A stretch of DNA of 64,000 nucleotides, taken from NCBI GenBank assembly GCA_025642065.1, contig JAODUP010000321.1:62001-126000 (forward strand). Reading direction: 5' to 3'. This document shows, one piece after another, positions 1 to 11,770 of the stretch; the first letter of the stretch is position 1; each line of letters opens with the position of its first letter. This DNA is from Paralvinella palmiformis (Eukaryota > Annelida > Polychaeta > Terebellida > Alvinellidae). The notes under the pieces are model-generated. The model had not been told where the DNA came from and searched no databases. It saw only the letters and a list, made by a program, of their open reading frames with translations. A program made the position numbers and the translations under genes.

Positions 1-90
1 TGAATAAATTTACAGATTTTAATGCATCTTATTTACTGGTTCGACTCATGGGGGGTTTATTGGTCCTAAAACCCTCATACACGAGTGTGG

Positions 91-113
91 TCTATACACG
101 AGTATATACAGTA
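91..113 (+). repeat. Solo terminal repeat of TIR element E
   Basis: TACACGAGTATATACAGTA matches the right-hand terminal repeat of the three larger elements at 29430, 34481 and 55220. Nothing inside 1-90 matches the element body, so this is either a fragment or the edge of an element that starts left of the window. Confidence 0.35.
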
Positions 114-349
114 GTCAGGTTGGCTATTTTATATATAATTTTTTAAAGAACAATTTTGAATCTTGTTTTGTTTATAAGTATCTGTGTGAACCCTGCTTTA
201 AATACAAATACAGTATATTGCATTCTAAGTTTATGTACAAATATTCTGACAAAATATTTAAGTACATTAAAATCCTGATGTGTTTGATCCAGAAATTATT
301 TGTCACACAGTATAAAAGTAACTTATATTTCTGGTTTGTTTACATACAG

Positions 350-489
350 GAAGGTGGAGAGCCAGATTTTGATCATACTGCGTCACAGACTTCTGGAATG
401 TGAATTTTACTGGTCCGACGATAAAAAGGAGAAGTGTAAGAAACAACAGGATGACTACAAAACAGCAGAAACCAACTGGTTTGTTAAAT
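350..489 (+). CDS. NDUFB10: NDUFB10 penultimate coding exon (partial gene)
   Basis: This is an internal exon of the complex I subunit NDUFB10 (PDSW), an accessory subunit of the membrane arm of mitochondrial NADH:ubiquinone oxidoreductase. The acceptor is tttacatacag before 350 and the donor is gtaagt at 490. In the frame starting at 351 it reads KVESQILIILRHRLLEC, then a segment ending TAETNWFVK. Two cysteines sit 11 residues apart, the spacing I recall for the C-terminal cysteine pair of NDUFB10, which takes part in disulfide bonding in the intermembrane space. The last base (t) joins the next exon to make the Tyr codon of the KYGDLGA stretch. Upstream exons lie outside the window. The long open frame starting at 300 is only intron read-through. 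Confidence 0.88.
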
Positions 490-829
490 GTAAGTATTAC
501 ACATAAAACACACACTGGAGGCTAAATGTTATAGAATGTTAACTGTGATGTGGAACCAGCCTATATTTATAGGCAATTTTGCAATTTCCTCCGTGATCTA
601 TTCCTTAAAAATAAGTAGTAAATATCTAAAGTTTTATAATTATGTAACAGTCATATGCTCCATCCTCCAATAGTACTGTGACAACAAATAGACAGTAACA
701 TGAGCTGGACATCTGATGTCAATGTATATCAAGTTTCTCATATCAGATGATATTTAATGATAATGAATAATGATAGCCTTCATTAGGAGAAGTGAGCGAA
801 TATTTTATTTAGCCTCAACGTTGGTCACA

Positions 830-833
<4 letters not shown>

Positions 834-861
<28 letters not shown>
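834..861. repeat. (TA)n microsatellite
   Basis: Simple alternating TA tract. Similar tracts are at 4790-4814, 10010-10040, 19316-19348, 20026-20060, 33838-33868 and 42180-42206. Confidence 0.95.
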
Positions 862-1160
862 GACAAATGGACTATTTCCTGGCAAAATAAGAATATCAGA
901 TGAAACTGATAATGCTAGGATTTGAACTATCTCCTGTAGGTTTGCAGTACAGTGCACTATTAACTGTACTGCAATAGTGTGCTGTTCATTGAGTGCTGTT
1001 CATTCAAAGTTTTATTGACACCAATATATTGATTAGGCAGACATTAAATCTTTTTGTATACTATCTCCCTTCTCCAAAACAAAACTATTATAAACCATTG
1101 ATCACAGGACAACAACAAATCAAATCAGAGTGGTTTGAAATTATCTCGGCTGCCAAACAT

Positions 1161-1312
1161 CTTGATTATAACAGATCTGGAACATTGACGTTTAAGGTTA
1201 AAATGACGGGAATATTACGGTATTATCACTCGGCAGACCCGCTATAAATCCCACAATGCAAAACTGAGCTGGTTTGTTTTGGTTTGTGACGTCATCATGC
1301 TTCAGGCTTATT
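1161..1312 (+). repeat. Dispersed repeat D, copy 1 (contains TGACGTCA)
   Basis: About 150 bp that closely matches 12189-12340, with the same GATTATAACAGAT start and the same end after GTGACGTCATCATGCTTCAGG. No terminal inverted repeats or open frame are visible. The palindrome TGACGTCA is conserved in both copies. Family unknown. Confidence 0.7.
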
Positions 1313-1872
1313 GATCTGTTCTATGATTGGTTGAACTTGTTTGTTAAATTGGCTTCTGAAGCCCAGGGGGTTAATTGATCTATTTAGCAATTGGATAACC
1401 AGAAACAATTGGAGAGTGCACTGCCTTTGACTATAATGCTGGTATACCAAACTGTGATTGACCATACAATGCCAGTGGCATCACTTAATCCTCTATGTGG
1501 CAGGTGATCAAAGTATCTGCTAAAATTACTTGGCAATTTTATGTAGGATTATGTAAAGGAAAATAGTATAAAATGGCTTTTATGAATCCATCTTGTAACA
1601 TTCCCATGTGAAATAGTTACACATGGTTAATTTCATATGTGGCTTCCATACAACCAGAGCGATATAGAGGGGCAAAATGAAAGCTGAATTATAATCTCTC
1701 AAAGTAATACTGAAAACTTTCTTAATATTTTGGTGCTGTTAAAGGAGTTATCAAATATGGCCACTATTAAGGGTGACCCTGTATGGTGCATTGAGCGTGG
1801 GGAACAGTGCAGTAGTAAGATTGAACGTCTATTTGCACACACCAAGCAGTGTCCTAAGCTTAATGCTACACC

Positions 1873-2207
1873 AACTTTGGTGCTATCCAGACCAAGCTGC
1901 GTAACAGGTTGGGTCTGGAGAAAGCAGCCAAGTTTGTCTGTTGTTATCGTGAACTTTGTGGTGGTGCTGAATTAGACTGAACATTTTGTTATTGTTTTGT
2001 GTAGTATATTGTTATTTGTGTGCTTAATATAGACAATAAATGTTTAATTTGCATTTAGTTGGTTTTCTTGAATCAGTTAGTGGTGCATTATGCCTAAAAA
2101 TGAGTTTAACACAGGTTTAACCCAGTTTAGCCCAAAATGGGGGTTTAGCCCAACCCGGGTTTAAACCTGGGTTTAGCCCAGCAGGCAGGTTAAACGTGCC
2201 AACCCTG
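1873..2207 (+). mobile_element. hAT transposon remnant: transposase C-terminus and 3' end
   Basis: In one frame 1873-1980 reads NFGAIQTKLRNRLGLEKAAK, then a FVCCYRELCGG-like tail and a TGA stop. The TKLRNRLG...K..K pattern followed by YR.L resembles the end of the hAT-family transposase C-terminal dimerisation region. Downstream, 2100-2207 carries several copies of a GTTTAAACC/GGTTTAG motif, and the block ends in CGTGCCAACCCTG. That ending is the reverse complement of a CAGGGTTGGCA-type hAT terminal repeat. Upstream of 1873 the frame is closed and I could not find the other end, so this is a truncated, decayed copy. Confidence 0.5.
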
Positions 2208-2386
2208 TATCAAGTGATTCACTATATCAGCTAAAATGACTGGGGACAGAAGGGTTTGGTTAAAAGAGATTCATCTCTATATTGTATTTACCAAATATCT
2301 ACCTATAGACGATTAAAGATAATTATCTTATTGTTGTCTTGTGCAGTAATGATAAATGTGGTATTGATATTGTTTTTCCATTTCAG

Positions 2387-2499
2387 ATGGTGATCTCGGT
2401 GCTAAGGCCAATGTCCTTGAGGCTTACATGAAGCAGAAGCATCGTATGATATGGGAGAGAAGACACGGTGAAGTGGGAACAGGCATGAAAGAAACATAA
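2387..2499 (+). CDS. NDUFB10: NDUFB10 last coding exon
   Basis: The acceptor tttccatttcag precedes 2387. Joined to the previous exon, the frame reads YGDLGAKANVLEAYMKQKHR, followed by MIWERRHGEVGTGMKET and a TAA stop at 2497-2499. The basic KQKHRMIWERR stretch is characteristic of the NDUFB10 C-terminus. The exon is too short to stand out as an isolated open frame. The junction keeps frame and residue conservation across a 1.9-kb intron, so I regard the gene as intact at this end. Confidence 0.9.
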
Positions 2500-2605
2500 G
2501 TGAACTACTCATCACTGACACTATTTTGCTGATGTTGTGCATTAGGTGTATGAGATATAATTATGTTTGATATTACCTAATCAATCTAGCAAACTTTATG
2601 GTATC

Positions 2606-2611
2606 AATAAA
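2606..2611 (+). promoter_or_regulatory. NDUFB10: NDUFB10 polyadenylation signal
   Basis: AATAAA lies 107 nt after the NDUFB10 stop codon, in a short AT-rich 3' UTR. It is the only canonical hexamer close to the stop, so it is the likely cleavage signal. Confidence 0.6.
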
Positions 2612-2720
2612 CTGTTAGCTCAATTTGTCTCTTATTGTAAGCATGCATTTGGGTGTCTTCGGGTATTCATTTGAAAATACTGGCAACAAAATAGTAATTT
2701 GTGTTGAGGGGGGACTGGGG

Positions 2721-2900
2721 TGATGATGTTTTACAGCCACTTTTGTGCACATGGTAGGCTAAATGGATCGAGTGACCTCCAATGGTATTGAAGCGAAGTC
2801 AAATATGAAACACACTTCAGATATGCACATGCCAAGATTCTAACTCAGGTGGTAGTGTTCTGTGGTCCAATGCACTACCAGTTGGACCACGGAGATGCAG
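2721..2900 (-). mobile_element. SINE family B, copy 1
   Basis: A tRNA-derived SINE, antisense. Read on the minus strand it begins at 2900 with CTCCGTGGTCCAACTGGTAG, an A-box-like stretch. A diverged B box (GTTAGAATC) follows, then the family body (ATTTGACTTCGCTTCA, ACCTACCATGTGCACAAAAGTGG type) and a CATCA tail at 2721. Related copies are at 21255, 21520, 35467 and 48562. Confidence 0.7.
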
Positions 2901-3060
2901 CTATAAACATACACATATACCATACAGATTTCAAGAGAAGTGAAGTGAAATATCTAAAAAATACAAAGCTTTTTTAAAATAAAATGAATACACATTTATC
3001 TAAACCCCTTCACCAATATATTAAAAATAAACGAGGGACATCTTGTTGGTTAAATTCATA

Positions 3061-4978
3061 AACCTCTTCCCCAGACAGGCTCTCCCAGTGAACTAACCGA
3101 GATGTTCAGCTCTTTCTTTATTAATAAGATACAAAACATCCGACGTGACCTCCTTACAGATCAGATGCACGGTATTGACCAGGACATCGATACATCATCT
3201 GTAAATACACCACTGGAGAGGTTTACTCATGCCTCAGAAGATGAAGTGAAGACTCTCATCATGAAGTCACCTAGTAAATCCTGTAGTCTTGATCCGATGC
3301 CCACATGGCTTCTAAAGCTGTGTGTTAGTGAGTTACTCCCTATCATCACCGCAATTGTCATTGTCTCCATGGATAGTTGTCGTGTGCCTCCTGTATTTAA
3401 ATGCGCCAAGATACTACTACTACTTAAGAAACCAACACTTGATCCAGACATTCTAAAAAACTAGACCGTATCCAACCTTCCGTTGTTAGAGAAAGTTGTA
3501 GACACACGCATTGAATGTAATGGTCTTCACGAGGAGATCCAGTCAGCTTACCATAGATCTCACTCGACCAAGACGGCACTTCTGAAGGTACAAAGTGATA
3601 TCCTTGACTCTCTCGATAATGGTTGTGTCACAGTGTTGGTTATGCTCGATCAGTCAGCTGCATTTGATACTCTCGATCATGGAATGAATCTTGTTGAGTC
3701 GCTTTGAGAATGTATTCGGAATCTCCGGAGCAGCTCTCAAATGGATAACATCATACCTTACCGGCCACTTCCAGGTAGTGGTCATAAATAGCAAGCATTC
3801 TAAGCCAGTACTCCTGAAATATGGTGTTCCACAAGGCTCGGTACTCGGCCCGAAGAAATACACCATGTACGCTAAGCCTCTAGGAGCCATTATCTGTCGG
3901 CATGGACTTTCTTACCATTTTTATGCAGATGACATACAGCTATACATCTCATTCAAGATGAAGGAAGACGCTGTGAAAGCACAATCCCTCTCACTCATTG
4001 AGAACTGTCTTACGGACATTGAGGGTTGGATGCGTACATACATGCTGAAACTGAACAGTGACAAGACGGAAGTTATGCTGTTCATATCTAAGCATAATGC
4101 CATCCATATGAAAAACGTTACTGTTTGTTTCGGTGACATTAATATAACATCAGTGAATACCGTGAGGAACTTAGGTGTTATCTTTGACTCTGCACTAAAT
4201 ATGGAGCAACAGTTGAATAATATCTGTAGGGCTGGCTATCACTAACTCCGCAACATTGGGCATATTAGGCGTTACTTAACAAGTGAAGCAAGTAAGTCAC
4301 TGGTTAATGAGCTTATAACATCACGTTTGGACTACTGTAACGCTTTGCTCAATGGACTGCCCTAGACCTCCATTAACAAGTTACAACGAATACAGAACAC
4401 AGCGGCACGGATTGTAACCCGAACATCATGCTGGAGTCACATGACACCAATATTGAAGGATCTGCATTGGTTGCCTGTTAAGTATCGAGTGCAATTTAAA
4501 ATCCTGATGCACACGTATAAAGCCCTACATGAACAGGCTCCAAGATACATATCTGACATGTTGACAGTTTATTAACCAAGAAGAACGCACAGTAACATTG
4601 GTGGTTCCAAGGGTTAGAACATCTAGCTATGGCGAAAGAAAATTTCAGTGTTCAGCAGCCAAGCTATGGAATACACTCCCAGCTCAAATTTTTTTTAAAC
4701 CAAAACACTGAACATTTTTAAGATGTTGCTGAAAACGCATTTGTTCTCCAGCCATTTTGATTTTTAATTTCGTCTTTTTCTTAGTCAGTTATATATATAT
4801 ATATATATATATATCCCAATTTAGCTTTATACATATATTGTTATGAAATAATCGTATTATATTTGTTATATCTTATATGTTTTTTTCTTTTTTCATAAGT
4901 TTATGTACAGCGCTTTTGAACATGCTTTAAGTATGAAAAGGGCGCTTTATAAGTTTGGTATAATAATAATAATAAATG
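3061..4978 (+). mobile_element. CR1/L2-like non-LTR retrotransposon, copy 1, 5'-truncated and broken
   Basis: The piece starts inside the region before the reverse transcriptase (RT) domain. RT blocks are visible in order: MKSPSKSCSLDPMPTWLLK near 3260, then QSAYHRSHST near 3540, AAFDTLDH near 3660, GVPQGSVLGP near 3820 and FYADDIQLY near 3920. It continues through LKLNSDKTEVMLF (about 4050) into the C-terminal region (ITSRLDYCNALLNGLP near 4320). Breaks include a TAG at 3462-3464 just before RT block 1, a GAAT duplication (3682-3689) that shifts frame, and further stops near 4242. The 3' end has the family signature GCGCTTTATAAG followed by (TAA)n. A sister copy at 55961-57893 shares the first two breaks. 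The clade call rests on motif style only. Confidence 0.85.
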
Positions 4979-5470
4979 ATAAAGATCAGTTAAGAAATAT
5001 TTATTTAGGGTCAGTTAAAATGATTGAACAATTAGCAGTAGCATAAATGTTTTTGACTGACATGATATATGATAAGATATACATGCGATAATGATACATA
5101 TACAAAGATATAAAATATTTCAATCATACAGTGACCAGGTACATTCCCATTTTTTACACCAGGAATATCTTTGAAGCCTAGATGGGGAGATAATCATAAT
5201 GTTCATTAATGTAGATACATAAATATAAGGATCATAACAGACTTCATTTACACATACACCACATTTACAACATATTGTTTGTGACCAAGTTTAAATGATT
5301 TTTTAAAGAATTCTTTAGGACTATTATTTTTAAATTCATTACACGGTGCATTCCATTGTTTTGCACCTTGATAGCGTAACGTATTTTTTTCCATACTGTT
5401 GACTATTATAAGTTGGAAAATTAAGTACATGTGTATTACGCATTATGTATGGAGAATTGTTTTATATAAA
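4979..5470 (-). mobile_element. Jockey-like retrotransposon 3' fragment (antisense)
   Basis: On the minus strand, 5430-5248 reads NTLRYQGAKQWNAPCNEFKN followed by a FFKKSFKLG-like stretch. The pattern L.YQGAK.WN.L..E.K......FKK is typical of the extreme C-terminus of Jockey/CR1-group reverse transcriptase proteins. Sequence downstream of the stop on that strand is AT-rich, presumably 3' UTR. The fragment is antisense to the next element and separate from it. Boundaries are approximate. Confidence 0.5.
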
Positions 5471-5579
5471 CATATTGTGTAAATATGATGACCGTTATGA
5501 ATGAACAATTTTGTATACCTCTATCATAATATTCCTTAAATGTTGAATGGACACAAGTGGAGTATTTGACTTATTTCTG

Positions 5580-7530
5580 AACTTTTCGTACAAAGTATAT
5601 CAAGCAAGAACCATGGGTGTCTGAAGAACTTTAGTCTCATTAAGAAATAAATCTAAGTTACTTAAAAAGAAACTAAAGTATCCCTCTGTTAGCAACAATC
5701 TGAAATATAAAACATTTAAACCATTACAACAAACTTAGAAGGAATATGAAAATAAATTATTATAAAAGGCAGCTGGAAACAAATAAACACAATATTAAAA
5801 AACATGGCAAATATTAAGATACGTAATTAACAAGACTAATGATAAATCAAATTTACCTCAAACATTCACCATTGATGGTAAAAATGTTACTGATACATTT
5901 CAAATAGCTGAATCATTTAACAAATTCTATTACAATATAGGCAAAGTTATGAGTGAAAATGTTCCTAATTCAAATAAGCATTTTACAGATTATCTAAAAA
6001 TAAACCAATCTAATAGTACGTTTCTTGAATCAGTTGATGAAGTACAAATTATAGAAATTATAAATAAATTTCAACTTAAAATGAGCTTGGAGCATGATGA
6101 AATTCCAACCAAAATAATGAAACATTCCATACTAGGCATCATACAACCATTAGCATATATTATAAACAAATCATTAGAAATGGGAGTTGTAACTAGCAAA
6201 CTAAAAATAGCTAAAGTTATTCCATTTTTTAAATCTTCAAAAAAGGAACAAATATCAGCCCTTTTCTAAAGATAATCTTAACAAAATGATGTCATTTATA
6301 GACAGTAGAAATATTTTATACAAACACCAATATGGTTTTAGGTCTAAGCATGCAACCATTCATCCAATTATACATTTACTAAATAATTGTGCATTGGTAA
6401 ATAATTGACATCCTAAGCAAATAACTGCCATGATACTATGTGATTTGAGCAAAGTATTTGATGTTATTAGTCACTCTATTCTCTTAAAAAAACTTGAACA
6501 CTGTGGGTTAAGGGGCAACATTAAAAACTGGTTGGGTACCTTACAAACAGACAGATGCCGATGTGTCATTAAACAACATCCATCCTACAAAAAGACAGCA
6601 ATTTGTTCAAATTGGAGAGTTGGTCAAATTTTTGCTCATATAAATGACATTGCTCAGCGTACCGAAAGCCATATATTATCATTTGCAGACAACACCACAT
6701 TGTTTTTATCTGATTCTGAGCCCAGATTATTGTTAGAAACGGCAAATATTGAAGCCAACAAATTATTTAACTGGTTTTGCGCAGACTCACAAAAGACCAA
6801 ATTCATAATAATTAAGCCATTAAAGGCTAAATTTGAGTTTAGTGGTCTAAATCTTTTCATAAATGGAATACCATTGGAGAGAATTGGTAAAGGATACAAG
6901 GAGGAAAGCACAATGTTTCTTGGTGCAATATTTGAAGAATCACTTGCATAGAAACATCATATAAATCATATTAATAAAACAAATTCAAAATCACTTTGCA
7001 ACTAAACAATGCCCTTATTCATCCATATATTAACTATGGCATATTGTCATGGGGAAATGCAAATCAATCTATTCTTAAGTGCACTGTTGCATTGCAAAAA
7101 CGAGCAATTAGAACCATATATAAAGTACAGTATAACAGTCATACTGAACCACTATTTAAGAAAACATGAGATTTTGAAAATTAAGGATCAATTTGAATAT
7201 GAAATAACACTTTTTATAAATAAATATAAACAGAACAAATTACCTTCATCTTTTAGTTATAATCATGAGATCCAGAATAGACTCACAACCAGACTATCAC
7301 ACCAGTTATATATTCAAAGGTGTGACCCCACTTATGCTAGAAAATTGCTTCTATTTGAATTTCCCAAAATATGGAGTTATTGTACTAATAATTATACTTT
7401 TACTTCCCAATCTAAGCTGAAAAGGCAGCTTAAAGGCGAAATGTTGTCTCACTATGCAAGTAGCGTAATGTGTGTAAACACTGACTGCAAAGACTGTCTG
7501 AATTGATTAAATCCTTTTATATGGAAGTCA
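5580..7530 (+). mobile_element. Jockey-like non-LTR retrotransposon, 5'-truncated and decayed
   Basis: The order of blocks matches a Jockey-type ORF2 from the end of the endonuclease through RT to the C-terminus. KQEPWVSE (about 5610) is followed by TINGK-like FTIDGKNVTDTFQIAESFNKF near 5860, DEIPTKIMK near 6095, QYGFRSKHAT near 6330, DLSKVFDVISHSILLKKL near 6440 and FADNTTLFL near 6680. The C-terminal HPYINYGILSWGNAN-like block is near 7020. The catalytic FADD has become FADN, the frame is broken several times (around 6267, 6408 and 6948), and the endonuclease is missing. It is inactive. Intergenic DNA on both sides is also element-derived. Confidence 0.8.
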
Positions 7531-9430
7531 TGCGACAGACCACGACAGGGCCATATTTACGACTGCTACAAACTCGCAAAGAAATCACACAGAAAGATGT
7601 GTAGGGAATCAATGACAAGACAGAATATTAGTGTGTTTAGGAAGCTAAATAATGACCTCTCTTGTGGCAGATTTAAACAATTCTGGAACCTTGTGCGCAA
7701 ATGTAAATCCAACACATCAACCTCGCAGAATGACATTTCGATCGAAAAAAATTAATGAAACACTTTAAGTCAAAATTTTACATCAATGAGTATAGCAGTA
7801 GTGTCGTAATTGATGAAGCTGATACATTTGTTCAAGATAAAGCGAACGCTCTACGTGGCAAACGACTGACGGACATATCAGTGGATATCGAATGGCGATA
7901 AAATTGGTAAACCATGTTGTAAAATATTGTACGCAAAGACGTACTTGATGCCGAAGCCGGCGAAGGTGTTTTTGATGCGATTCCTCATAGTATTCTGTTC
8001 AGGAAAGCATCTGGAGTGATCCCGGATCAGATGTGGAGGATTTTATTTGACTGGTACTCTGATCTTAAAGTGATCATTGAGTGATTGTATCCAGGTTTTA
8101 AAAGGCTCATGACGGGAAGGATTGTCATCTCCCTTCCTTTTTAACCTATTTTATCAGCAACTTATCGACATTTTAAATTGTACATTAATTAATGATGTGC
8201 CATATAACGTATTTTGTTGTGCTGATGATTTGATACTGACAAGTACTAGTATGACAGGACTCCAGAAGCTGATTAACTGTACAAATAATTATATTGTTTC
8301 ACATGGACTTCGGTTTAATGCCACCAAGACACAGTGTGCCACATTTGGACGAAAAACCTAACAAACTGGATGGTTCCTCGGTGGTTGCAAACTAGCAGAG
8401 ACTGACAGAATCCAATACCTCGGGCGGTTATTTCGGATAATTCATGCCGAATCCTGCATCAGTGCCTGTCGTAGAGCCTTTTATGCTTTCCAAGGTGTAG
8501 GCCTGTGTAAGCATTGTACAAATCATAACACGATAAGCTACTTGTGGAGGACAGCACTCAGACCTGTGCTTACATATGGAATATCTTGCATGAATATGCC
8601 CAAGAAAGGAATCGAATCACTTGAGAAGTGTCAAACTAAATTGTTGAAGGCTGCCCTTGGGCAGAAATCATATTGTAGGAATACACCCATATTACAAGCT
8701 ATGAATATTAAAAGAATATCCCAGTTCATAGGAGAAAGTCAGGGGGATGTAATGAAATCACTTATTAGAAATGAAACGAAAGTACTAAAATTCTATTCTT
8801 ATATACTATCACTGAGACAATCTGATATAAACATCATTGTTGGCCGTACAATGTAAAAATGACTATGTGTCAATGATTAGGTACTTGTATGATGATACAT
8901 ATTCTAGTCAAGTCAAAAGACAATGTAAACCTGTAGATAACGATGACCTAGTCGACAATGTGAAACAAATTCTAGTCAACGGATTTTATAACCCTTACAT
9001 GCTCAATTTACTTTCATGTCCTTTTTAATAGTTTAAACTATAAACGGTTTGAGATATATTTTATTGTATGTTTCCTCAGCACTATTGTGCAGTGTATTGT
9101 ATCCTCTCCTATTTGGAGGTTTTATTAATAAAATAAAATAGTCTTATTATTTATTATGAATTTTACCAATTTTATTCGAAACATGTCTCCTCCCTGGGGC
9201 CAGTCATCCACTCTGCCTTCAGACAATCTCCACTGTGAAATGAAATTTGTTTTTCTATAGATCTATTATATCTTGGGGGGGGGGGGGAGAGGGCAGGAGA
9301 AAGACAGCAGTAGCTATCCTGGTCCCTGATTTCACATTGTAGGTTAATCATTAATAATTTTAGTATTATAATTTCTTGTATATTTGTTATGCGACCTGAA
9401 TAAATCTATCTATCTATCTATATCTATCTA
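7531..9430 (+). mobile_element. Unclassified non-LTR retrotransposon, decayed
   Basis: Conceptual pieces include YDCYKLAKKSHRKMCRESM near 7560, GRFKQFWNLVRKCKSN near 7670, a disrupted R.GLSSPFLFNLFYQQLI near 8120, and NVFCCADDLILTSTSMTGLQ near 8210, where the usual YADD reads CADD. GLRFNATKTQCATFG follows near 8310, then a C-terminal RPVLTYGISCMN region near 8560. Stops and frameshifts occur around 7755, 8085, 8110, 8361 and 8856. The 3' end appears to be the CGACCTGAATAAA plus (TCTA)n tract at 9387-9430. I do not recognise the clade. Style and tail differ from the CR1/L2-like and Jockey-like neighbours. Confidence 0.65.
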
Positions 9431-9736
9431 ACTGTGCTTGATGAAGTCTGTTGGTTAGTTTGAATTCGTATAATACTGTAAAGTCATGGCCAGTTGTAGA
9501 ATTAATTTATGTAGAGATAATTAGTAATCGTCCATTCGTGTTGCTTTAAAGTTTGTGGCGGACCAATTGTGGGGTCAATGGGTGTGGAATCATAGTTCAT
9601 CAGGTGATTGATGTGTGAGAAAAGTTGTTGGTCACCCGATCGTGTCATGTATTGGTTTCTGGTCGGCCAGTTGTTGGAGGCGCATGGTGTAGATGTCAGG
9701 GCCGCAGGGCTTGGTTGTATTAATGTTTTCGGGGTT

Positions 9737-10006
9737 TGGGTTGAATGAGTGAAAACTTTGTTACTGAATGATTGTAATGGTACAGCCAAGCCAGCGGAGA
9801 TTGGATCAAGGGACATGCGAGTCTCCACTGGACAACATGCTGATTGTCCTGGGGGGGGGGAAATCTCATTTATATACCTGTCTGGATGTGTGTGAGGAGT
9901 TTTTAGTGGGGGATTGTTCTCGACTCAGTCAAGTCACCGGTGATTGGACCAGGTAACTATGCAGGATCTACCGGACAACAACGCTGACGGTGCTGAGGGG
10001 ACAATT

Positions 10007-10042
<36 letters not shown>

Positions 10043-10265
10043 GGAATTTTGTAGATTTTTTTGGAGTGGGAGAAGTAGTAGTAGAAGTGGTGGTTCTGGA
10101 GTGTATAGTATCAAGGAGTGTATAGTTTTTGTACAGTTTTGAGTAGAGGAATAAAGTAGATTCGAGACCACATAAGTTCGAAGTTTTGAAAGAGAGAACT
10201 TAGCTAAGGCCGAGATCCGGGACAGGCCGAGCCGGCCGCATCCCAGATCTCGGTACTTTTCAACA
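9737..10265. mobile_element. Candidate solo LTR
   Basis: A 529-bp block begins TG and ends CA and is flanked by the hexamer GGGGTT at 9731-9736 and 10266-10271. Inside are a TATA-like TTATATACC (about 9871), an AATAAA near 10150 and a strong hairpin made by CCGAGATC and GATCTCGG arms at about 10210-10255. That order is expected for U3-R-U5. No internal retrotransposon genes flank it, so if correct it is a solo LTR. The terminal repeat match is weak, and 6 bp is not the commonest duplication length. Confidence 0.35.
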
Positions 10266-10408
10266 GGGGTTATTTGTCATCTGGTTGTTTTGATAATTAC
10301 GCGGTCAGTAACGGCCAAAACGAATGTGTAAGTGGGTTAAAAGAGATATAGGAATATCAATACTTCACAAATACTCTAAAATCTACAAATACTCTAAAAT
10401 CCAGAATG

Positions 10409-10468
10409 ATGTCGCGGGCCGGACAGAATGCTGCCACGCGCCATAGGTTGCCGACCCCTCCCATACAC
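10409..10468 (-). mobile_element. hAT-like transposon end
   Basis: CGGGCCGGACAGAA, then CGCCATAGGTTGCCGACCCCT, is the reverse complement of an AGGGGTCGGCAACCTATGG end. That motif is widespread at hAT-family termini. No partner end with a matching 8-bp duplication was found, so only a fragment is called. Confidence 0.4.
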
Positions 10469-10676
10469 AATGAGGGATGATGCACACAAGAATGGAGACG
10501 AACAATCAGAATACGAGTCCGAGTAGCAGCTTGTTTAGAGACAGTGCATGGTGTTTCGTTTGTTCCCCACTCAAGAAATGGATATTGATTTCAAAACGTA
10601 TAATATGATGCACAGAATGTATTAATTGCCATATTTACTGGGTTTGCTTACAATAGAATGTTTATTCATTTGATGA

Positions 10677-11145
10677 TAGGTTTATCACTATCCTTAACTG
10701 TGAATATGTGTCTATGTACGCCATTTATGTGACATTATCATGCAAATCGGTAAATATTTTGAAGCAAATATGTTTTTCGGTAATGATGCAATTGGCTAAT
10801 TGTCATAAGATAAAAAATATGCATTTTATAGTTTTAAAGTTATCTTTATTATAATCCTTGACCAGGAAAATGTGGTTGTAGACACAACTTTTTATCTCAT
10901 TATCATGAATACTGTCGGAGATATTGAAGAAACTAGGTTTTACGATAATAGTGGTGGCTAATTTGCATATTCAGAATTAATATATATAATCTAATGCTTC
11001 CTAACAGTGTTTATTCTAATCATTGACCTTGAAAACATCCGCGTGCATGGACACCATTTTGTGACAGTATCGTTCATACTTTCGACAATATTGAATAAAA
11101 TATATTTTTTGATAATGGAGGCACTAATTAATTTGCATATAAAAA
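10677..11145. repeat. Diverged tandem repeat, about 164 bp x 3
   Basis: Three consecutive blocks begin near 10677, 10842 and 11005. Each runs TTTAT-ATCCTTGACC, a CACNATTT-TGTGACA region, AATATTGAAG/AATAA, then TGGCTAATTTGCATAT. They are strongly diverged but keep the same landmark order and spacing (165 and 163 bp). No coding frame is maintained. Confidence 0.55.
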
Positions 11146-11770
11146 AATTCCCTAAGGTTATCGGAATGACAACTCAACTGGATTTCATCATACGACGACT
11201 AAAGAAAATTCATAGGTTAAAAAAAATGGCAAATGTACTAAGTATATGTATGGCTATGGGGTGAGGGAAAGGTGGGCGTCCCAAAAATACCCACTACTTA
11301 ATCTCTCAAGGGCCATAAAAAGGAACTCAAACAATCTCTGTAGATTTTGGTTGTCTTTTCGATGGTACGCACGCGATGGGATGTGGATAGCACTGCCAGT
11401 AAGTTGAAATTTTGACACTTTCCAGTATGGTACATGGCTATATGTCACGTGTAGACCTCATGGATTCCTCATCCAGTAAAAGATCGTTCAGGTAATGTCT
11501 GTATATAGTCATCCAAGTTTCTTTCATCCCACGTACAATAGTTGTGTGTTGTTGTTTTTTTTGGGGGAGGGTGGTTGTATATATTTGTGCCACAGGTTCC
11601 TGGATGGTGAAGTTCAATGATGTCTCCATAATCATGATAATGACTGGGAGAGGTATGTTCATGCATGTCTACGGTCCTCACAGATGCTAAAAATGGAGTA
11701 TACTCTGTAGACGTGATGATCTATATAGTCAACTATGTATATAGCTGCTGAATATACGCCATTGATTGTG
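11146..11770. other. Intergenic, nothing recognised
   Basis: No conserved protein stretch, tRNA head or terminal repeat is visible. Short open frames on the minus strand (11254-11681) show no family resemblance and lie in ordinary AT-rich sequence. Confidence 0.5.

Larger units (their letters stand above)
490..2386 (+). other. NDUFB10: NDUFB10 last intron
   Basis: A 1.9-kb intron with GT-AG ends. It contains a (TA)n tract at 834-861, the first copy of a dispersed repeat (1161-1312) and a hAT transposase remnant with its terminal repeat (1873-2207). The rest (about 500-830, 870-1160 and 1320-1870) shows no recognisable coding or repeat structure. Confidence 0.6.
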
